Positions 54,980 through 63,724 of a DNA stretch of 64,000 bases are shown in pieces. Positions within the stretch are counted from its first letter, which is position 1. Every line of letters starts with the position of its first letter. Origin of the DNA: Actinomycetota bacterium (lineage in GTDB: Bacteria; Actinomycetota; Thermoleophilia; Gaiellales; F1-60-MAGs149). The stretch spans positions 1 to 64,000 of the forward strand of contig VGBM01000003.1 in NCBI GenBank assembly GCA_016870485.1, in the 5' to 3' direction. A model generated the notes under the pieces. That model was not told the origin of the DNA. It did not search any database and saw only the letters and a program-made list of their open reading frames with translations. Made by a program: the position numbers and the translations under genes.

Positions 54980-56410
54980 TCATGCGGACGACGGCGGGTG
55001 ATTGCCCGCATCCTCCGCGAGGTCGAGGCGGAACGCCTTGCGCTCGCCCGTCTGGTCGAGCACCAGCCGGCCACCCATCCGCTCGGCCAGCTCCGAGGCG
55101 ATCGCGAGCCCGAGGCCCGAGCCCTCGCCGGCGCCCGTCCCGCGCGCGAAGCGCCCGAACACGGACCGCGCCTCGGCCTCGGGGATCCGCGGGCCCGAGT
55201 CCTCGACCATGAGCGAGGCGATGCCACCGCCCGTCCGCGTCGCGATCCGCACGTGCGCGCCCGCGGGGTTGTGCCTGACCGCGTTGTCGACGAGGGCGCG
55301 GGCGATCTGCCCGATCCGGGTCTCGTCGCCGAGCGCCATCGCGGGCGCGGCGGCGACGTCGACGATCGCGCCCCGGGCGTTGGCGACGGCCGCGAGGTCC
55401 GCGGCGACGCGGGCCGCGACCGCGGACAGCTCGACGGGCTCGATGTCGAGCGGCACCTTGCCCGAGTCGAGCCGCGAGAGGTCGAGCAGGTCGGTGGCGA
55501 GGCGCGTCAGGCGGCCGACCTGGTCGGCCATCGTCGCGAGGTACTGGTCGCGGCGGTCGGGGTCCTCCTCGTCGACGAGGAGCTCCATGAACCCCGACAG
55601 CGCGAAGACGGGCGTGCGCAGCTCGTGCGACGCGTTCGCGACGAAGGCGCGGCGGGCGGCGTCGGTGGCGGCGAGCTCGTCGCGCATCTGCTCGAGCGCC
55701 TGGGCGAGGTCGCCGATCTCGTCCCGGCCGCGGTCCTTGATCGGGGCGTCGAGGGTGCCGGCCGCGATCCGGCTCGAGGCGCGCTCGAGGCGCCGCAGGC
55801 GGCGGGTCAGGAGCGCGGCGGCGAGCGCGCCGATCAGGACGGCGAGGGGGAGGGCGATCAGCGCGCCGACGAGGCTGCGGCGCACCGTCAGGCGGACGGC
55901 GGCGTCGACGTCGGCGAGGCTCGACTGCAGCAGCACCACGTAGACGGTGTCGCCGATCCGCATCGCGTAGGCGGCCTCCGCGACCTCCTCGCGGCCGACC
56001 CGCGCCGTCCCGCTCTGGATGCCCGCGTCGACGGCCGCGCGGGCCGCCGCGGGCGACGCCCCCGGGGCGACCGGCTCGGTGACGGGCACGAGCCGGCCCG
56101 CGCCGATCCGCTGGAAGATGTACGCCTGCGTGTCGGTCAGCGCCCCGTAGGCGGCGGTCACGGCGTTGGCGTCGGCCGAGCCCCCGGCGCCGGCGAGGGC
56201 GTCGGCGAAGTTGGAGGCGAAGGTCGGGGCCGACTGCTCGGCGGAGCGGGCGACCGACGCGACGCGGTCGTCGACGAGGTCGCCGCGCAGGGACGGCAGG
56301 ACGAGCACCGCGGCCAGCGCCACCGTGATCAGCGCGACGGCGAGGACGAGGAGGCCGAGCCAGACCGTCAGCCGCCGGAACGGGAAGACCCGGTCGACGA
56401 GCCAGTCCAC
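54980..56410 (-). CDS. Sensor histidine kinase
   Basis: A 476-residue membrane kinase. Helix 1 (about 12-35) and helix 2 (about 180-205) flank an extracytoplasmic sensor of about 145 residues. They are followed by a HAMP domain (RLERASSRIAAGTLD), a HisKA motif ANASHELRTP with the phospho-accepting His, and a HATPase domain with DNAVRHNPAG and GSGLGLAIASE. It starts from a GTG just after the response regulator stop. The signal is unknown; the Ala-rich sensor domain gives no family match by eye. Confidence 0.93.
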   Translation of the reverse strand: MDWLVDRVFPFRRLTVWLGLLVLAVALITVALAAVLVLPSLRGDLVDDRVASVARSAEQSAPTFASNFADALAGAGGSADANAVTAAYGALTDTQAYIFQRIGAGRLVPVTEPVAPGASPAAARAAVDAGIQSGTARVGREEVAEAAYAMRIGDTVYVVLLQSSLADVDAAVRLTVRRSLVGALIALPLAVLIGALAAALLTRRLRRLERASSRIAAGTLDAPIKDRGRDEIGDLAQALEQMRDELAATDAARRAFVANASHELRTPVFALSGFMELLVDEEDPDRRDQYLATMADQVGRLTRLATDLLDLSRLDSGKVPLDIEPVELSAVAARVAADLAAVANARGAIVDVAAAPAMALGDETRIGQIARALVDNAVRHNPAGAHVRIATRTGGGIASLMVEDSGPRIPEAEARSVFGRFARGTGAGEGSGLGLAIASELAERMGGRLVLDQTGERKAFRLDLAEDAGNHPPSSA

Positions 56411-56412
56411 GG

Positions 56413-57114
56413 CTAGCCCTCGAAGCGGTAGCCGACCCCGCGGACGGTGTGGATGCGCACGGGGCTGGCGGGGTCCGCCTCGATCTTCTCGCGCAGGTGG
56501 CGGACGTGCACATCGACGGTCCGCGGCTCGCGGAAGTCGGACGAGCCCCAGACTGCGTCGAGCAGCTGGGCACGGCTGTAGACGCGCCCCGGGCTCTCCA
56601 TCAGCGTCGTCAGGATCTCGAACTCGACGTAGGTGAGGTCGACGTCCGCGCCGTCCACGGCGACGGCGCGCCGGCCGCGGTCGAGCCGCACGCCGGCCTC
56701 GTCGAGCACGGCCACGTCCGGCTCGCCCGCCGCGGGCGCGCCCATCGAGGCGCGCCGCAGGACGGCGCGCACGCGCGAGCGCAGCTCGCTGAGGCCGAAC
56801 GGCTTCGTGATGTAGTCGTCGGCGCCGAGCTCGAGCCCGACGACCTTGTCGACCTCGTCGTCGAGCGCGGTCAGCATGATGATCGGGACGGTGGAGCGGG
56901 AGCGGATCTCCTGGCAGACGTCGCGCCCGGAGCGGTCCGGGAGCATCACGTCGAGCAGGATCGCGTCGGGCGACTCGCGCTCGAAGGCGGCGACGCCGTC
57001 GGCGGCGGTGCCCGCCACCACGACCCGGTAGCCGTCCCGCTCGAGCGCGCGCTGGAGCAGCTCCTGGAGCGGCACCTCGTCGTCGACGATCAGGACCACG
57101 TGGGGCGTCGGCAC
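56413..57114 (-). CDS. OmpR/PhoB-type response regulator
   Basis: A 233-residue regulator. The receiver domain has the acidic pair Asp11/Asp12, phospho-acceptor Asp55 (LLDVMLPD) and Lys104 (ITKPFG). The winged-helix DNA-binding domain spans about 135-230 (DLTYVEFEILTTLMESPGR, HTVRGVGYRFEG). It heads a codirectional run that continues through the kinase to ccdA. TAGCAT lies 6 nt before the GTG and overlaps the divergent promoter. Confidence 0.95.
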   Translation of the reverse strand: MPTPHVVLIVDDEVPLQELLQRALERDGYRVVVAGTAADGVAAFERESPDAILLDVMLPDRSGRDVCQEIRSRSTVPIIMLTALDDEVDKVVGLELGADDYITKPFGLSELRSRVRAVLRRASMGAPAAGEPDVAVLDEAGVRLDRGRRAVAVDGADVDLTYVEFEILTTLMESPGRVYSRAQLLDAVWGSSDFREPRTVDVHVRHLREKIEADPASPVRIHTVRGVGYRFEG

Positions 57115-57120
57115 GGGCCA

Positions 57121-57130
57121 ATGCTACCGT
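57121..57130. promoter_or_regulatory. Overlapping divergent -10 elements
   Basis: ATGCTACCGT contains TAGCAT on the minus strand (57121-57126, toward the response regulator, 6-nt spacer) and TACCGT on the plus strand (57125-57130, toward the M28-like gene, 10-nt spacer). The whole intergenic gap is only 26 bp. Confidence 0.45.
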
Positions 57131-57140
57131 CAGGGGGCCT

Positions 57141-58799
57141 GTGTCCGACCCGCTCGGAACCCCGCGCCCGGACCGCCGAAGCCCCTCGGGCCGGAGCCGC
57201 GTCCTGCGGGTCGCGTTCATCCTGCCGCCGCTGTTGGCCCTCGTGGTGCTCCTGGTCAGCGTGCGCACGCCCGTCGGGCCGTCCGCGTCGCTCGTCGTGG
57301 TCCCGAGCTTCGACGGGCCGCGTGCCGCCGACTTCGCGCGCCGCCTCGCGCAGCTCGTCCCCGACCGCTCGCCCGGATCGGCGACGGCCGGCCAGGCCGT
57401 CGACGACGTCGCCGGCGCGCTCGGGGAGATCAGCGGCGAGACGGTGCGCCGCGCGACCTTCACGGCGCCCGGCCCCGACGGCGCGGACGTCGCCATGGAG
57501 AACGTCTGGGTCGTCGAGCCCGGTGCCTCGACCGAGGCGGTGGTCGTGGTCGCCAACCGCGACGACGTGGCGCCCGGCCCCGGCCTTGACGACAACGCCT
57601 CGGGCACGGCCGCCGTCGTCGAGCTGGCCCGCGACCTTGCGGGCGTGGACCGCTCGCGCGCCCTCGTGATCGCATCGACGGACGGCGGCACCGTCGGGCA
57701 GGCCGGCAACGAGCGGCTCCTGCGCGACCTGCGCGCCGACGGGCTGCGGCCGGTCGCGGTCGTGTCCCTGCGCTCGATCGGGGGCCCGACGGGCACCCTC
57801 CCGATCCGCTTCGCCGGCACCGGCGGGGTGCGCACCCCGGACGTCCTCCTGCGCGGCCTGCAGGAGTCGCTCGCCGAGCAGCAGCCCGCGGCCGGGGCGG
57901 TGGCCCCGCAGAGCCCCGTCCTGCAGGTGCTCGACCTGATCGTCCCCGTCGCGCCGTCCGGCGCCCAGGTCCCGTACCTCGACGCGGGCATCGCGGCGAT
58001 CCAGCTCGGCGACGGCACGGGCGGGGTGGGCCTCGCGCCGCTCGACGAGGCGCGCCTCGGCGCCGTCGGCGCGGCGATCGCGCAGCTCCTCGTCCGGCTC
58101 GACGCGGAGCCGCGGCCCGCGCCCCCGACCGGCGCCTACGTAGCGGTCTCCGGCCGCATCATCCCGGGCCGCGCGATCGGGCTGCTCGCGATCGCCCTCC
58201 TGATCGGCCCGCTCGTGGCCGCGGGCCGGGTCCTGCTCGCCGGCGGGCGCCCGTCGCGGGCCGGCTGGGGCGCGGCCCTCGCCGTCGCGCTGGTCGGGGC
58301 CGTGCCCGGCGTCGCCGCGGTCCTCGTCGCCCGCCTCGTCGACCTGACCGGCGGGGTGTCGACGGCGCCCGGCTCGGGCTGGCCGCGCGCCGACCTCGCC
58401 GGCGTCGTCGCCGTGGTGGCCGTCGCGCTCGCGCTCACGCTGGCCGCCGCGTGGCTCCTCGCGCGGCGGGTCAGCGCCCCGCCGCCCCTGATCGGCGCGA
58501 TCGCCGTCGGCCTCGTCGCCGCGCTGCTCCTGCTCGCCGGCAGCCCCGCGAGCGTGCTCGTCGCGGTGCCCGCCCTGTGGGTCTGGTCGCTCGTCCCGCG
58601 GCCCGGCGAGCGCCTCGGCCGGCTCGCGTGGTCGCTCGGGCCGGTGCTTGCGATGGGGCTCCTGATCTTCCTCCTGCGCGGCGCCGACCCCGCGACCCTG
58701 ATCGGGGCCGCCGCCACGGGCGCGCTGCCGCCCGCCCTCGTCGTCGGGGGCAGCGTGCTGATCGGGGCGGGCGCCGTCGGCGCCCTCGCGGAGGACTGA
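57141..58799 (+). CDS. Membrane protein with degenerate M28 peptidase domain
   Basis: A 552-residue protein: N-terminal anchor helix (about 22-40), an extracytoplasmic M28-like domain (about 50-320), then about seven membrane helices. The M28 metal-site segment reads VVVANRDDVAPGPGLDDNASG, where active peptidases have AHxD; the first His is Asn. The catalytic Glu-Glu region reads IASTDGGTVG, lacking both Glu. The bridging Asp (LDDNASG) is kept. It is probably a non-peptidase binding or scaffolding protein. Divergent from the two-component genes. Confidence 0.82.
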   Translation: MSDPLGTPRPDRRSPSGRSRVLRVAFILPPLLALVVLLVSVRTPVGPSASLVVVPSFDGPRAADFARRLAQLVPDRSPGSATAGQAVDDVAGALGEISGETVRRATFTAPGPDGADVAMENVWVVEPGASTEAVVVVANRDDVAPGPGLDDNASGTAAVVELARDLAGVDRSRALVIASTDGGTVGQAGNERLLRDLRADGLRPVAVVSLRSIGGPTGTLPIRFAGTGGVRTPDVLLRGLQESLAEQQPAAGAVAPQSPVLQVLDLIVPVAPSGAQVPYLDAGIAAIQLGDGTGGVGLAPLDEARLGAVGAAIAQLLVRLDAEPRPAPPTGAYVAVSGRIIPGRAIGLLAIALLIGPLVAAGRVLLAGGRPSRAGWGAALAVALVGAVPGVAAVLVARLVDLTGGVSTAPGSGWPRADLAGVVAVVAVALALTLAAAWLLARRVSAPPPLIGAIAVGLVAALLLLAGSPASVLVAVPALWVWSLVPRPGERLGRLAWSLGPVLAMGLLIFLLRGADPATLIGAAATGALPPALVVGGSVLIGAGAVGALAED

Positions 58800-58802
58800 G
58801 CC

Positions 58803-60206
58803 CTAGTCGGCCAGCGGGTGGGTCATGTCGACCGGCACCACCCACTCGGCGTACTGCTCGGGCGTCAGGAGCTCCAGCGCCGTTGCGGCCTCGATCAGCG
58901 TCGTGCCCTCCTGGTGGGCCTTCTTCGCGATCTTGGCGGCGTTCTCGTAGCCGATGTGGGTGTTGAGCGCCGTGACCAGCATCAGCGAGGCGTTGAGGTT
59001 GCGCTCGAGGACGTCGTGGTTGGGCTCGATGCCGACGGCGCAGCGGTCGTTGAACGAGCGGCAGGCCGCGCCGATCAGCTCGGCCGACTCGATCACGTTC
59101 CAGACCATCACGGGCTTGTAGACGTTGAGCTGGTAGTCGCCCTGCGTGCCCGCGAAGGCGACGGCCGCGTCGTTGCCGAACACCTGCGCGCAGACCATCG
59201 TGAGGGCCTCGCACTGCGTCGGGTTGACCTTGCCCGGCATGATCGACGAGCCCGGCTCGTTCTCCGGGATCGAGATCTCGCCGATGCCGGCGCGCGGGCC
59301 GGAGGCGAGGCGGCGCACGTCGTTCGCCATCTTCAGCAGCGCGCCCGCGAGGGTGCGCTCGGCCGCGGAGGCGTTGACGAGCGCGTCGTGCGAGGCGAGC
59401 GCCTTGAACTTGTTCGCCGACGAGTAGAAGCCGTAGCCGGTCTCCTCCGCCATGTACCTCGCGGCCAGGTCGCCGAACTCGGGGTGCGCGTTGAGGCCGG
59501 TGCCGACCGCCGTGCCGCCGATCGCCAGCTCGAGCAGGCCGTCGAGCGCGTGGCGGACCTGGGCGACGGCGTCGTCGATCTGGGCGACCCAGGCGGAGAT
59601 CTCCTGGCCGAGGGTGACGGGGGTCGCGTCCTGCAGGTGCGTGCGGCCGATCTTGACCACGTCGGCGTGGGCCTTCGCCTTCGCGTCGAGGGTGTCGCGC
59701 AGGACGAGGACGTTGGGGATCAGGACGGTGTCGATGACCTCCACGGCCGCGATGTGCATCGCCGTCGGGAAGGTGTCGTTCGACGACTGGCCGCGGTTGA
59801 CGTGGTCGTTCGGGTGGACCGGGGCCTTCGAGCCCAGCACGCCGCCCGCCATCTCGATCGCGCGGTTCGAGATCACCTCGTTGACGTTCATGTTCGACTG
59901 GGTGCCGGAGCCCGTCTGCCAGACCACGAGGGGGAAGTGCGCGTCGAGCCGGCCGTCGATCACCTCGTCGGCGGCGGCGATGATCAGGTCGGCGACGTCG
60001 GGCGGCAGCTGGCCGAGGTCCTTGTTGGCGCGCGCCGCGGACTTCTTCAGCACGCCGAGCGCGCGGATGATCGGGCGGTCCCAGTGGTAGGTGCCGAGGC
60101 CGATCTGGAAGTTGTCGATCGAGCGCTCGGTCTGCGCCCCCCAGTAGCGGTCGGAGGCGACCTGCACCTCGCCCATGCTGTCGGTCTCGATCCGGTGGTC
60201 CGCCAT
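58803..60206 (-). CDS. fumC: Class II fumarate hydratase
   Basis: A 467-residue fumarase of the TCA cycle. It shows the N-terminal TDSMGEVQV, the substrate-binding [29 protein letters not shown] with catalytic His, and the signature [11 protein letters not shown] loop with catalytic Ser. The tetrameric, iron-free type is expected. A TAGGGT hexamer lies at 60251-60256 and GGAGG precedes the ATG. It converges on the M28-like gene with only 3 bp between stops. Confidence 0.97.
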   Translation of the reverse strand: MADHRIETDSMGEVQVASDRYWGAQTERSIDNFQIGLGTYHWDRPIIRALGVLKKSAARANKDLGQLPPDVADLIIAAADEVIDGRLDAHFPLVVWQTGSGTQSNMNVNEVISNRAIEMAGGVLGSKAPVHPNDHVNRGQSSNDTFPTAMHIAAVEVIDTVLIPNVLVLRDTLDAKAKAHADVVKIGRTHLQDATPVTLGQEISAWVAQIDDAVAQVRHALDGLLELAIGGTAVGTGLNAHPEFGDLAARYMAEETGYGFYSSANKFKALASHDALVNASAAERTLAGALLKMANDVRRLASGPRAGIGEISIPENEPGSSIMPGKVNPTQCEALTMVCAQVFGNDAAVAFAGTQGDYQLNVYKPVMVWNVIESAELIGAACRSFNDRCAVGIEPNHDVLERNLNASLMLVTALNTHIGYENAAKIAKKAHQEGTTLIEAATALELLTPEQYAEWVVPVDMTHPLAD

Positions 60207-60250
60207 CTGCCTCGTGCCTCCGTGCGTCGCGTCGGGTTGCCTGCGGCGGC

Positions 60251-60256
60251 ACCCTA
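60251..60256 (-). promoter_or_regulatory. Candidate -10 of fumC
   Basis: TAGGGT on the minus strand, 44 nt before the fumC ATG, followed by GGAGG. It predicts a conventional leadered transcript. Confidence 0.35.
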
Positions 60257-60310
60257 GCGCGCGGAGCGCCATCCGCCCCGCAGATCGCGCGCCGGGCGCC
60301 TGCGGCCGTT

Positions 60311-61516
60311 TCAGCCGAGGACGACGGCGTCGACCGCCGCGCCCGCCGCGAGCTCGCCCTCGCCGGCGGGCACGAGCGCGAGCGCGTTCGCGCGGGCGGC
60401 GCGGGAGAGCTGGTGCGAGACGCCCGCGCCGAGGTCCTCGAGGCGGCCGTGCACGAGGCGCATCGGCAGGCAGCGCATCCGTGCGGGCAGCCGCCGGACG
60501 GGCGCCGCGAGCTCGGCGCGCACCGTCTCGGGCCCGGGGTCCGCGCCCATCATCGCCCGCACGGCCGGCACGAGGAGCAGGTGCAGGCCGACAAGGCAGG
60601 AGAGCGGGTTGCCGGGCAGCCCCGCGACGAGCGCGCCGTCCGGGGCGGTCCCGCACCAGGTCGGCTGGCCCGGCTGGGTCGCGATCCGCCAGAACAGCTC
60701 GCGCACGCCGAGCGCGGCGAGGGCCGGCTTGACGTGGTCGCGCGGTCCGACGGAGACGCCGCCGGTCGAGACCACGAGGTCGGCGTCCGCGAGGGCCCGG
60801 GCGAAGGCGTCACGGGTCGCGGCCGCCGCGTCGGGGACGCCGCCGACGTGCACCACCGCGCAGCCGGCGCGCACGAGGGCGGCCCGCACGAGCACGGAGT
60901 TCGACTCGTGGATCTGCCCGCGCCGGAGGGGCTCGCCGGGCGCCACGAGCTCGTCGCCCGTGGTCAGGATCGCGACGCGGGGGCGGGCCGCGCAGGCGGC
61001 GTCCGTCAGCCCGAGGCCCGCCACGGCGGCGGCGGCGAGGGGACCGAGCACGGCGCCGGCGGGGAGGACCTCGGCGCCCGCGCGCACGTCGGCGCCGACG
61101 GGCCGGACGTGGTCGCCGGCGGTCAAAGCGGCGGTGGCCGTGACCACCCCGTCGGCCTCGACGGCCTGCTCGATCGCGACCACGGCGTCAGCGCCGGCGG
61201 GCAGCACGCCGCCCGTGGCGATCGCCGCGCAGGCGCCGGCCGGCAACGGAGCGGGATCGTCGCCCGCGAGGATACGGGCGGCGACGGGCCACGGGCCGGG
61301 CTCGCCGGCCCGCAGCGCGTAGCCGTCCATCGCCGAGTTGGCGTGGCGGGGCAGGTCGTGGGGCGCGACGACGGGCGCGGCGAGGACGCGGCCGGCCAGC
61401 TCGGCCAGCCCCACGGGCTCCGCCGCGACGCGGCGGACGGCGCCCACGACGAGTGCGCGGGCCTCCGCGACGGGGATGCGCGGGTGCGGCAGGTCGGCGG
61501 GCGGCGAGGTGGGCAT
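60311..61516 (-). CDS. moeA: Molybdopterin molybdenumtransferase MoeA
   Basis: A 401-residue enzyme that inserts molybdate into adenylated molybdopterin. Hallmarks are [22 protein letters not shown], and [18 protein letters not shown] in the MoCF-like domain, with the C-terminal barrel domain IV. It would supply Moco for the hydroxylase at 28-31.6 kb. A TATATA sequence at 61555-61560, very AT-rich for this genome, lies about 39 bp upstream on the minus strand next to an inverted repeat. Confidence 0.95.
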   Translation of the reverse strand: MPTSPPADLPHPRIPVAEARALVVGAVRRVAAEPVGLAELAGRVLAAPVVAPHDLPRHANSAMDGYALRAGEPGPWPVAARILAGDDPAPLPAGACAAIATGGVLPAGADAVVAIEQAVEADGVVTATAALTAGDHVRPVGADVRAGAEVLPAGAVLGPLAAAAVAGLGLTDAACAARPRVAILTTGDELVAPGEPLRRGQIHESNSVLVRAALVRAGCAVVHVGGVPDAAAATRDAFARALADADLVVSTGGVSVGPRDHVKPALAALGVRELFWRIATQPGQPTWCGTAPDGALVAGLPGNPLSCLVGLHLLLVPAVRAMMGADPGPETVRAELAAPVRRLPARMRCLPMRLVHGRLEDLGAGVSHQLSRAARANALALVPAGEGELAAGAAVDAVVLG

Positions 61517-61559
61517 GGGGCGGTGAACGCCGCAGGGAGGCGGCTCCGCGCATGGTATA

Positions 61560-61576
61560 TAGGACGGGTGGTCCTA
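61560..61576. promoter_or_regulatory. Inverted repeat TAGGAC-N5-GTCCTA
   Basis: Perfect 6-bp arms separated by 5 nt (centres 11 bp apart) lie between the divergent moeA and pseudokinase genes and abut a TATATA tract. Spacing of about one helical turn suits a dimeric regulator. No known family site is recognised. Confidence 0.45.
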
Positions 61577-61602
61577 ATCGCGTGCGCCCCCGAGGCCCGG
61601 CC

Positions 61603-62709
61603 GTGAGCGCGGACCGCTACCGCGGCGTGGCGCCCCTGCCCGCGCTCGGCGGCGTGGCGCGCGAGCTGGCCGTCGACCAGGTCGCCGATCACCGCGTCGC
61701 GCTCGCGCGGATCCCCGCCGGCCCGCGCGGCGTTCTGGCCGGCGAGCACCTGCGCCGGATCGCTCAGTGCCGCCACTCGAGCCTCGCGCCCGTGCTCGAC
61801 ACCGTCGTCGATCCCGACGGCGCCGTCCTCCACGTCGAGGCGCAGGCGGATGGCCCGCTCCTGTCGACCGCGGTGCGGATGCCGCAGACCAGCGTCGTGC
61901 TCGTCGCCGCCGACGTCGCCGAGGCCCTCGCGCAGCTCCACGCCGCCGGGCTCGCCCACGGCGGCCTCGTCGCCGACGCCGTCGTCCTTGACGCCTCGGG
62001 CCGGCCGCTCGTGATGGGCGCCGGCCTCGCCGGCGCCGCTGCGATCGCCGACGGCCGCCCGCAGCCCGCCGCCGCCGACGACCTGCGCGCGCTCGGCCGG
62101 CTGCTCTACCTGCTCCTGACCGGCCGCGAGCCGGCCGCGCAGCCCGCCGCCCCGGCCGCGCTCGCCGCCGACGTGCCGCCCGCCCTCAACGGTCTCACCC
62201 TCGCGCTCCTCTCCACGGACCCGGAGCGCCCGCCGCCGCCCACCCGGCTCGTGGCCGAGCGCCTGCGCGCGCTGGCCGGCGTGCCGCTGCCCGCCGCGCT
62301 CGCGCCGCCCGAGCCGGTACGTCCGCCGCCGCCCGTCGCCCCGAAGCGGGGCCTCTCCGACGCGGCGCTCGCCGCGATCGTCGGCGGCCTCGCCCTGCTC
62401 GCCATCGCGCTCGCCCTCGCCACCGTGGACACGGGCCTCCTCGGCGACGACGAGGCGCCCGCCGACGAGCAGCAGATCCCGACGTTCACGCTGCCCGAGG
62501 CCGACGCGCTGACCCTGACCGTGACCGGCGACGAGCTGCCGCTGCCCGACGTCCTGACGGACACGGCGCCGATCGACACCGGGGCGACGGCCCCGACGGA
62601 GACGTTCGAGATCTTCACGGACACCGTGCCCGTCGACACGACGGCCGACGCGACGGCCACCGTGCAGGACACGGGCGCCGCCACGGACATCGTCACGCTG
62701 ACCGGCTGA
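61603..62709 (+). CDS. Membrane-anchored pseudokinase
   Basis: A 368-residue protein. Residues 1-225 follow a bacterial Ser/Thr kinase fold (VAEALAQLHAAGLAH, then LRALGRLLYLLLTGREP) but every catalytic motif is lost: VALK reads VALA, HRD reads HGG, the catalytic-loop Asn is Ala, and DFG reads MGA. A Pro-rich linker, one transmembrane helix (about 250-273) and an extracellular Thr/Asp-rich tail follow. It should act as a binding scaffold or receptor rather than an enzyme. The GTG at 61603 follows GAGG. Divergent from moeA. Confidence 0.8.
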   Translation: MSADRYRGVAPLPALGGVARELAVDQVADHRVALARIPAGPRGVLAGEHLRRIAQCRHSSLAPVLDTVVDPDGAVLHVEAQADGPLLSTAVRMPQTSVVLVAADVAEALAQLHAAGLAHGGLVADAVVLDASGRPLVMGAGLAGAAAIADGRPQPAAADDLRALGRLLYLLLTGREPAAQPAAPAALAADVPPALNGLTLALLSTDPERPPPPTRLVAERLRALAGVPLPAALAPPEPVRPPPPVAPKRGLSDAALAAIVGGLALLAIALALATVDTGLLGDDEAPADEQQIPTFTLPEADALTLTVTGDELPLPDVLTDTAPIDTGATAPTETFEIFTDTVPVDTTADATATVQDTGAATDIVTLTG

Positions 62710-62749
62710 CCCGGCCCGGCCGCCCGCGCTCCTCGCCTACCCTTCGGGT

Positions 62750-63724
62750 GTGTTCCCGGAGTCGCGTCCCCGCCGCCTGCGCCGCACGCCCGCGCTGCGC
62801 GCCCTCGTGCGCGAGACGCACCTCGACCCGGCACAGCTGATCCTGCCGCTGTTCGTGCTGCCCGGCGCGGGCCGCCGCGAGCCCGTCGCGTCGCTGCCGG
62901 GCGTCGACCGGCTCTCGGCCGACCTCGCCGCCGAGGCCGCCGCCGAGGCCGCCGCGCACGGCGTCGGCGGGGTGCTCCTGTTCGGGCTGCCGGCGGAGAA
63001 GGACGCCGAGGCCACCTCGAGCTGGGACCCCGACGGCCCCGTGCCGAGCGCTGTGCGGGCGATCCGCGCCGCCGCGCCCGGCCTCGTGATCGCCACCGAC
63101 GTCTGCCTCTGCCAGTACACCGACCACGGCCACTGCGGCCTCGTCGGCGCGGACGGCACGATCCTCAACGACGCGAGCCTGCCGATCCTCGCGCAGGCGG
63201 CCCTCGCGCACGCCCGCGCCGGTGCCGACCTCGTCGCCCCGAGCGATATGTTCGACGGGCGCGTCGCCGTGATCCGCGACGCCCTCGACGCGGAGGGCTT
63301 CGCCGAGTCCGTCGGCATCCTCTCCTACTCGTCGAAGTACGCCTCCGCCTTCTACGGCCCGTTCCGCGACGCCGCCCACTCGGCGCCGTCGGCGGGCGAC
63401 CGGCGCTCGCATCAGCTCGACCCGCCGAACCGCGCCGAGGCCGTCCGCGAGGGGCTGATCGACGAACAGGAGGGTGCCGATCTGCTGATGGTCAAGCCCG
63501 CCCTCGCCTACCTCGACGTGATCCGCGACCTCTCCGACGCCACCGACCTCCCCGTCCTGGCCTACCAGGTGTCGGGGGAGTACGCGATGCTGCAGCACGC
63601 CGCCGACCGGGGCGCGTTCGCCTTCCGCGACGCCTACCTCGAGTCGCTGGTCGCGATCCGCCGGGCCGGCGCGCGGGCGACGATCACGTACGGCGCCGTG
63701 GACGCCGCCAAGTGGCTCGCGTAG
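62750..63724 (+). CDS. hemB: Delta-aminolevulinic acid dehydratase
   Basis: A 324-residue porphobilinogen synthase for heme and corrin synthesis. The Schiff-base lysines lie in YSSKYASAFYGP and LLMVKPALAYLD; the zinc site CLCQYTDHGHCG is of the cysteine-rich type. A TACCCT hexamer lies 6 nt before the GTG, so the transcript is probably leaderless. The next gene starts inside its 3' end. Confidence 0.97.
   Translation: MFPESRPRRLRRTPALRALVRETHLDPAQLILPLFVLPGAGRREPVASLPGVDRLSADLAAEAAAEAAAHGVGGVLLFGLPAEKDAEATSSWDPDGPVPSAVRAIRAAAPGLVIATDVCLCQYTDHGHCGLVGADGTILNDASLPILAQAALAHARAGADLVAPSDMFDGRVAVIRDALDAEGFAESVGILSYSSKYASAFYGPFRDAAHSAPSAGDRRSHQLDPPNRAEAVREGLIDEQEGADLLMVKPALAYLDVIRDLSDATDLPVLAYQVSGEYAMLQHAADRGAFAFRDAYLESLVAIRRAGARATITYGAVDAAKWLA

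Noticed and set aside
54980-58018. Apparent 1012-residue kinase fused to an N-terminal extension
   Set aside because: The extra part reads antisense through the M28-like gene and across the response regulator in a wrong frame. The kinase proper begins at GTG 56410 with its first membrane helix.
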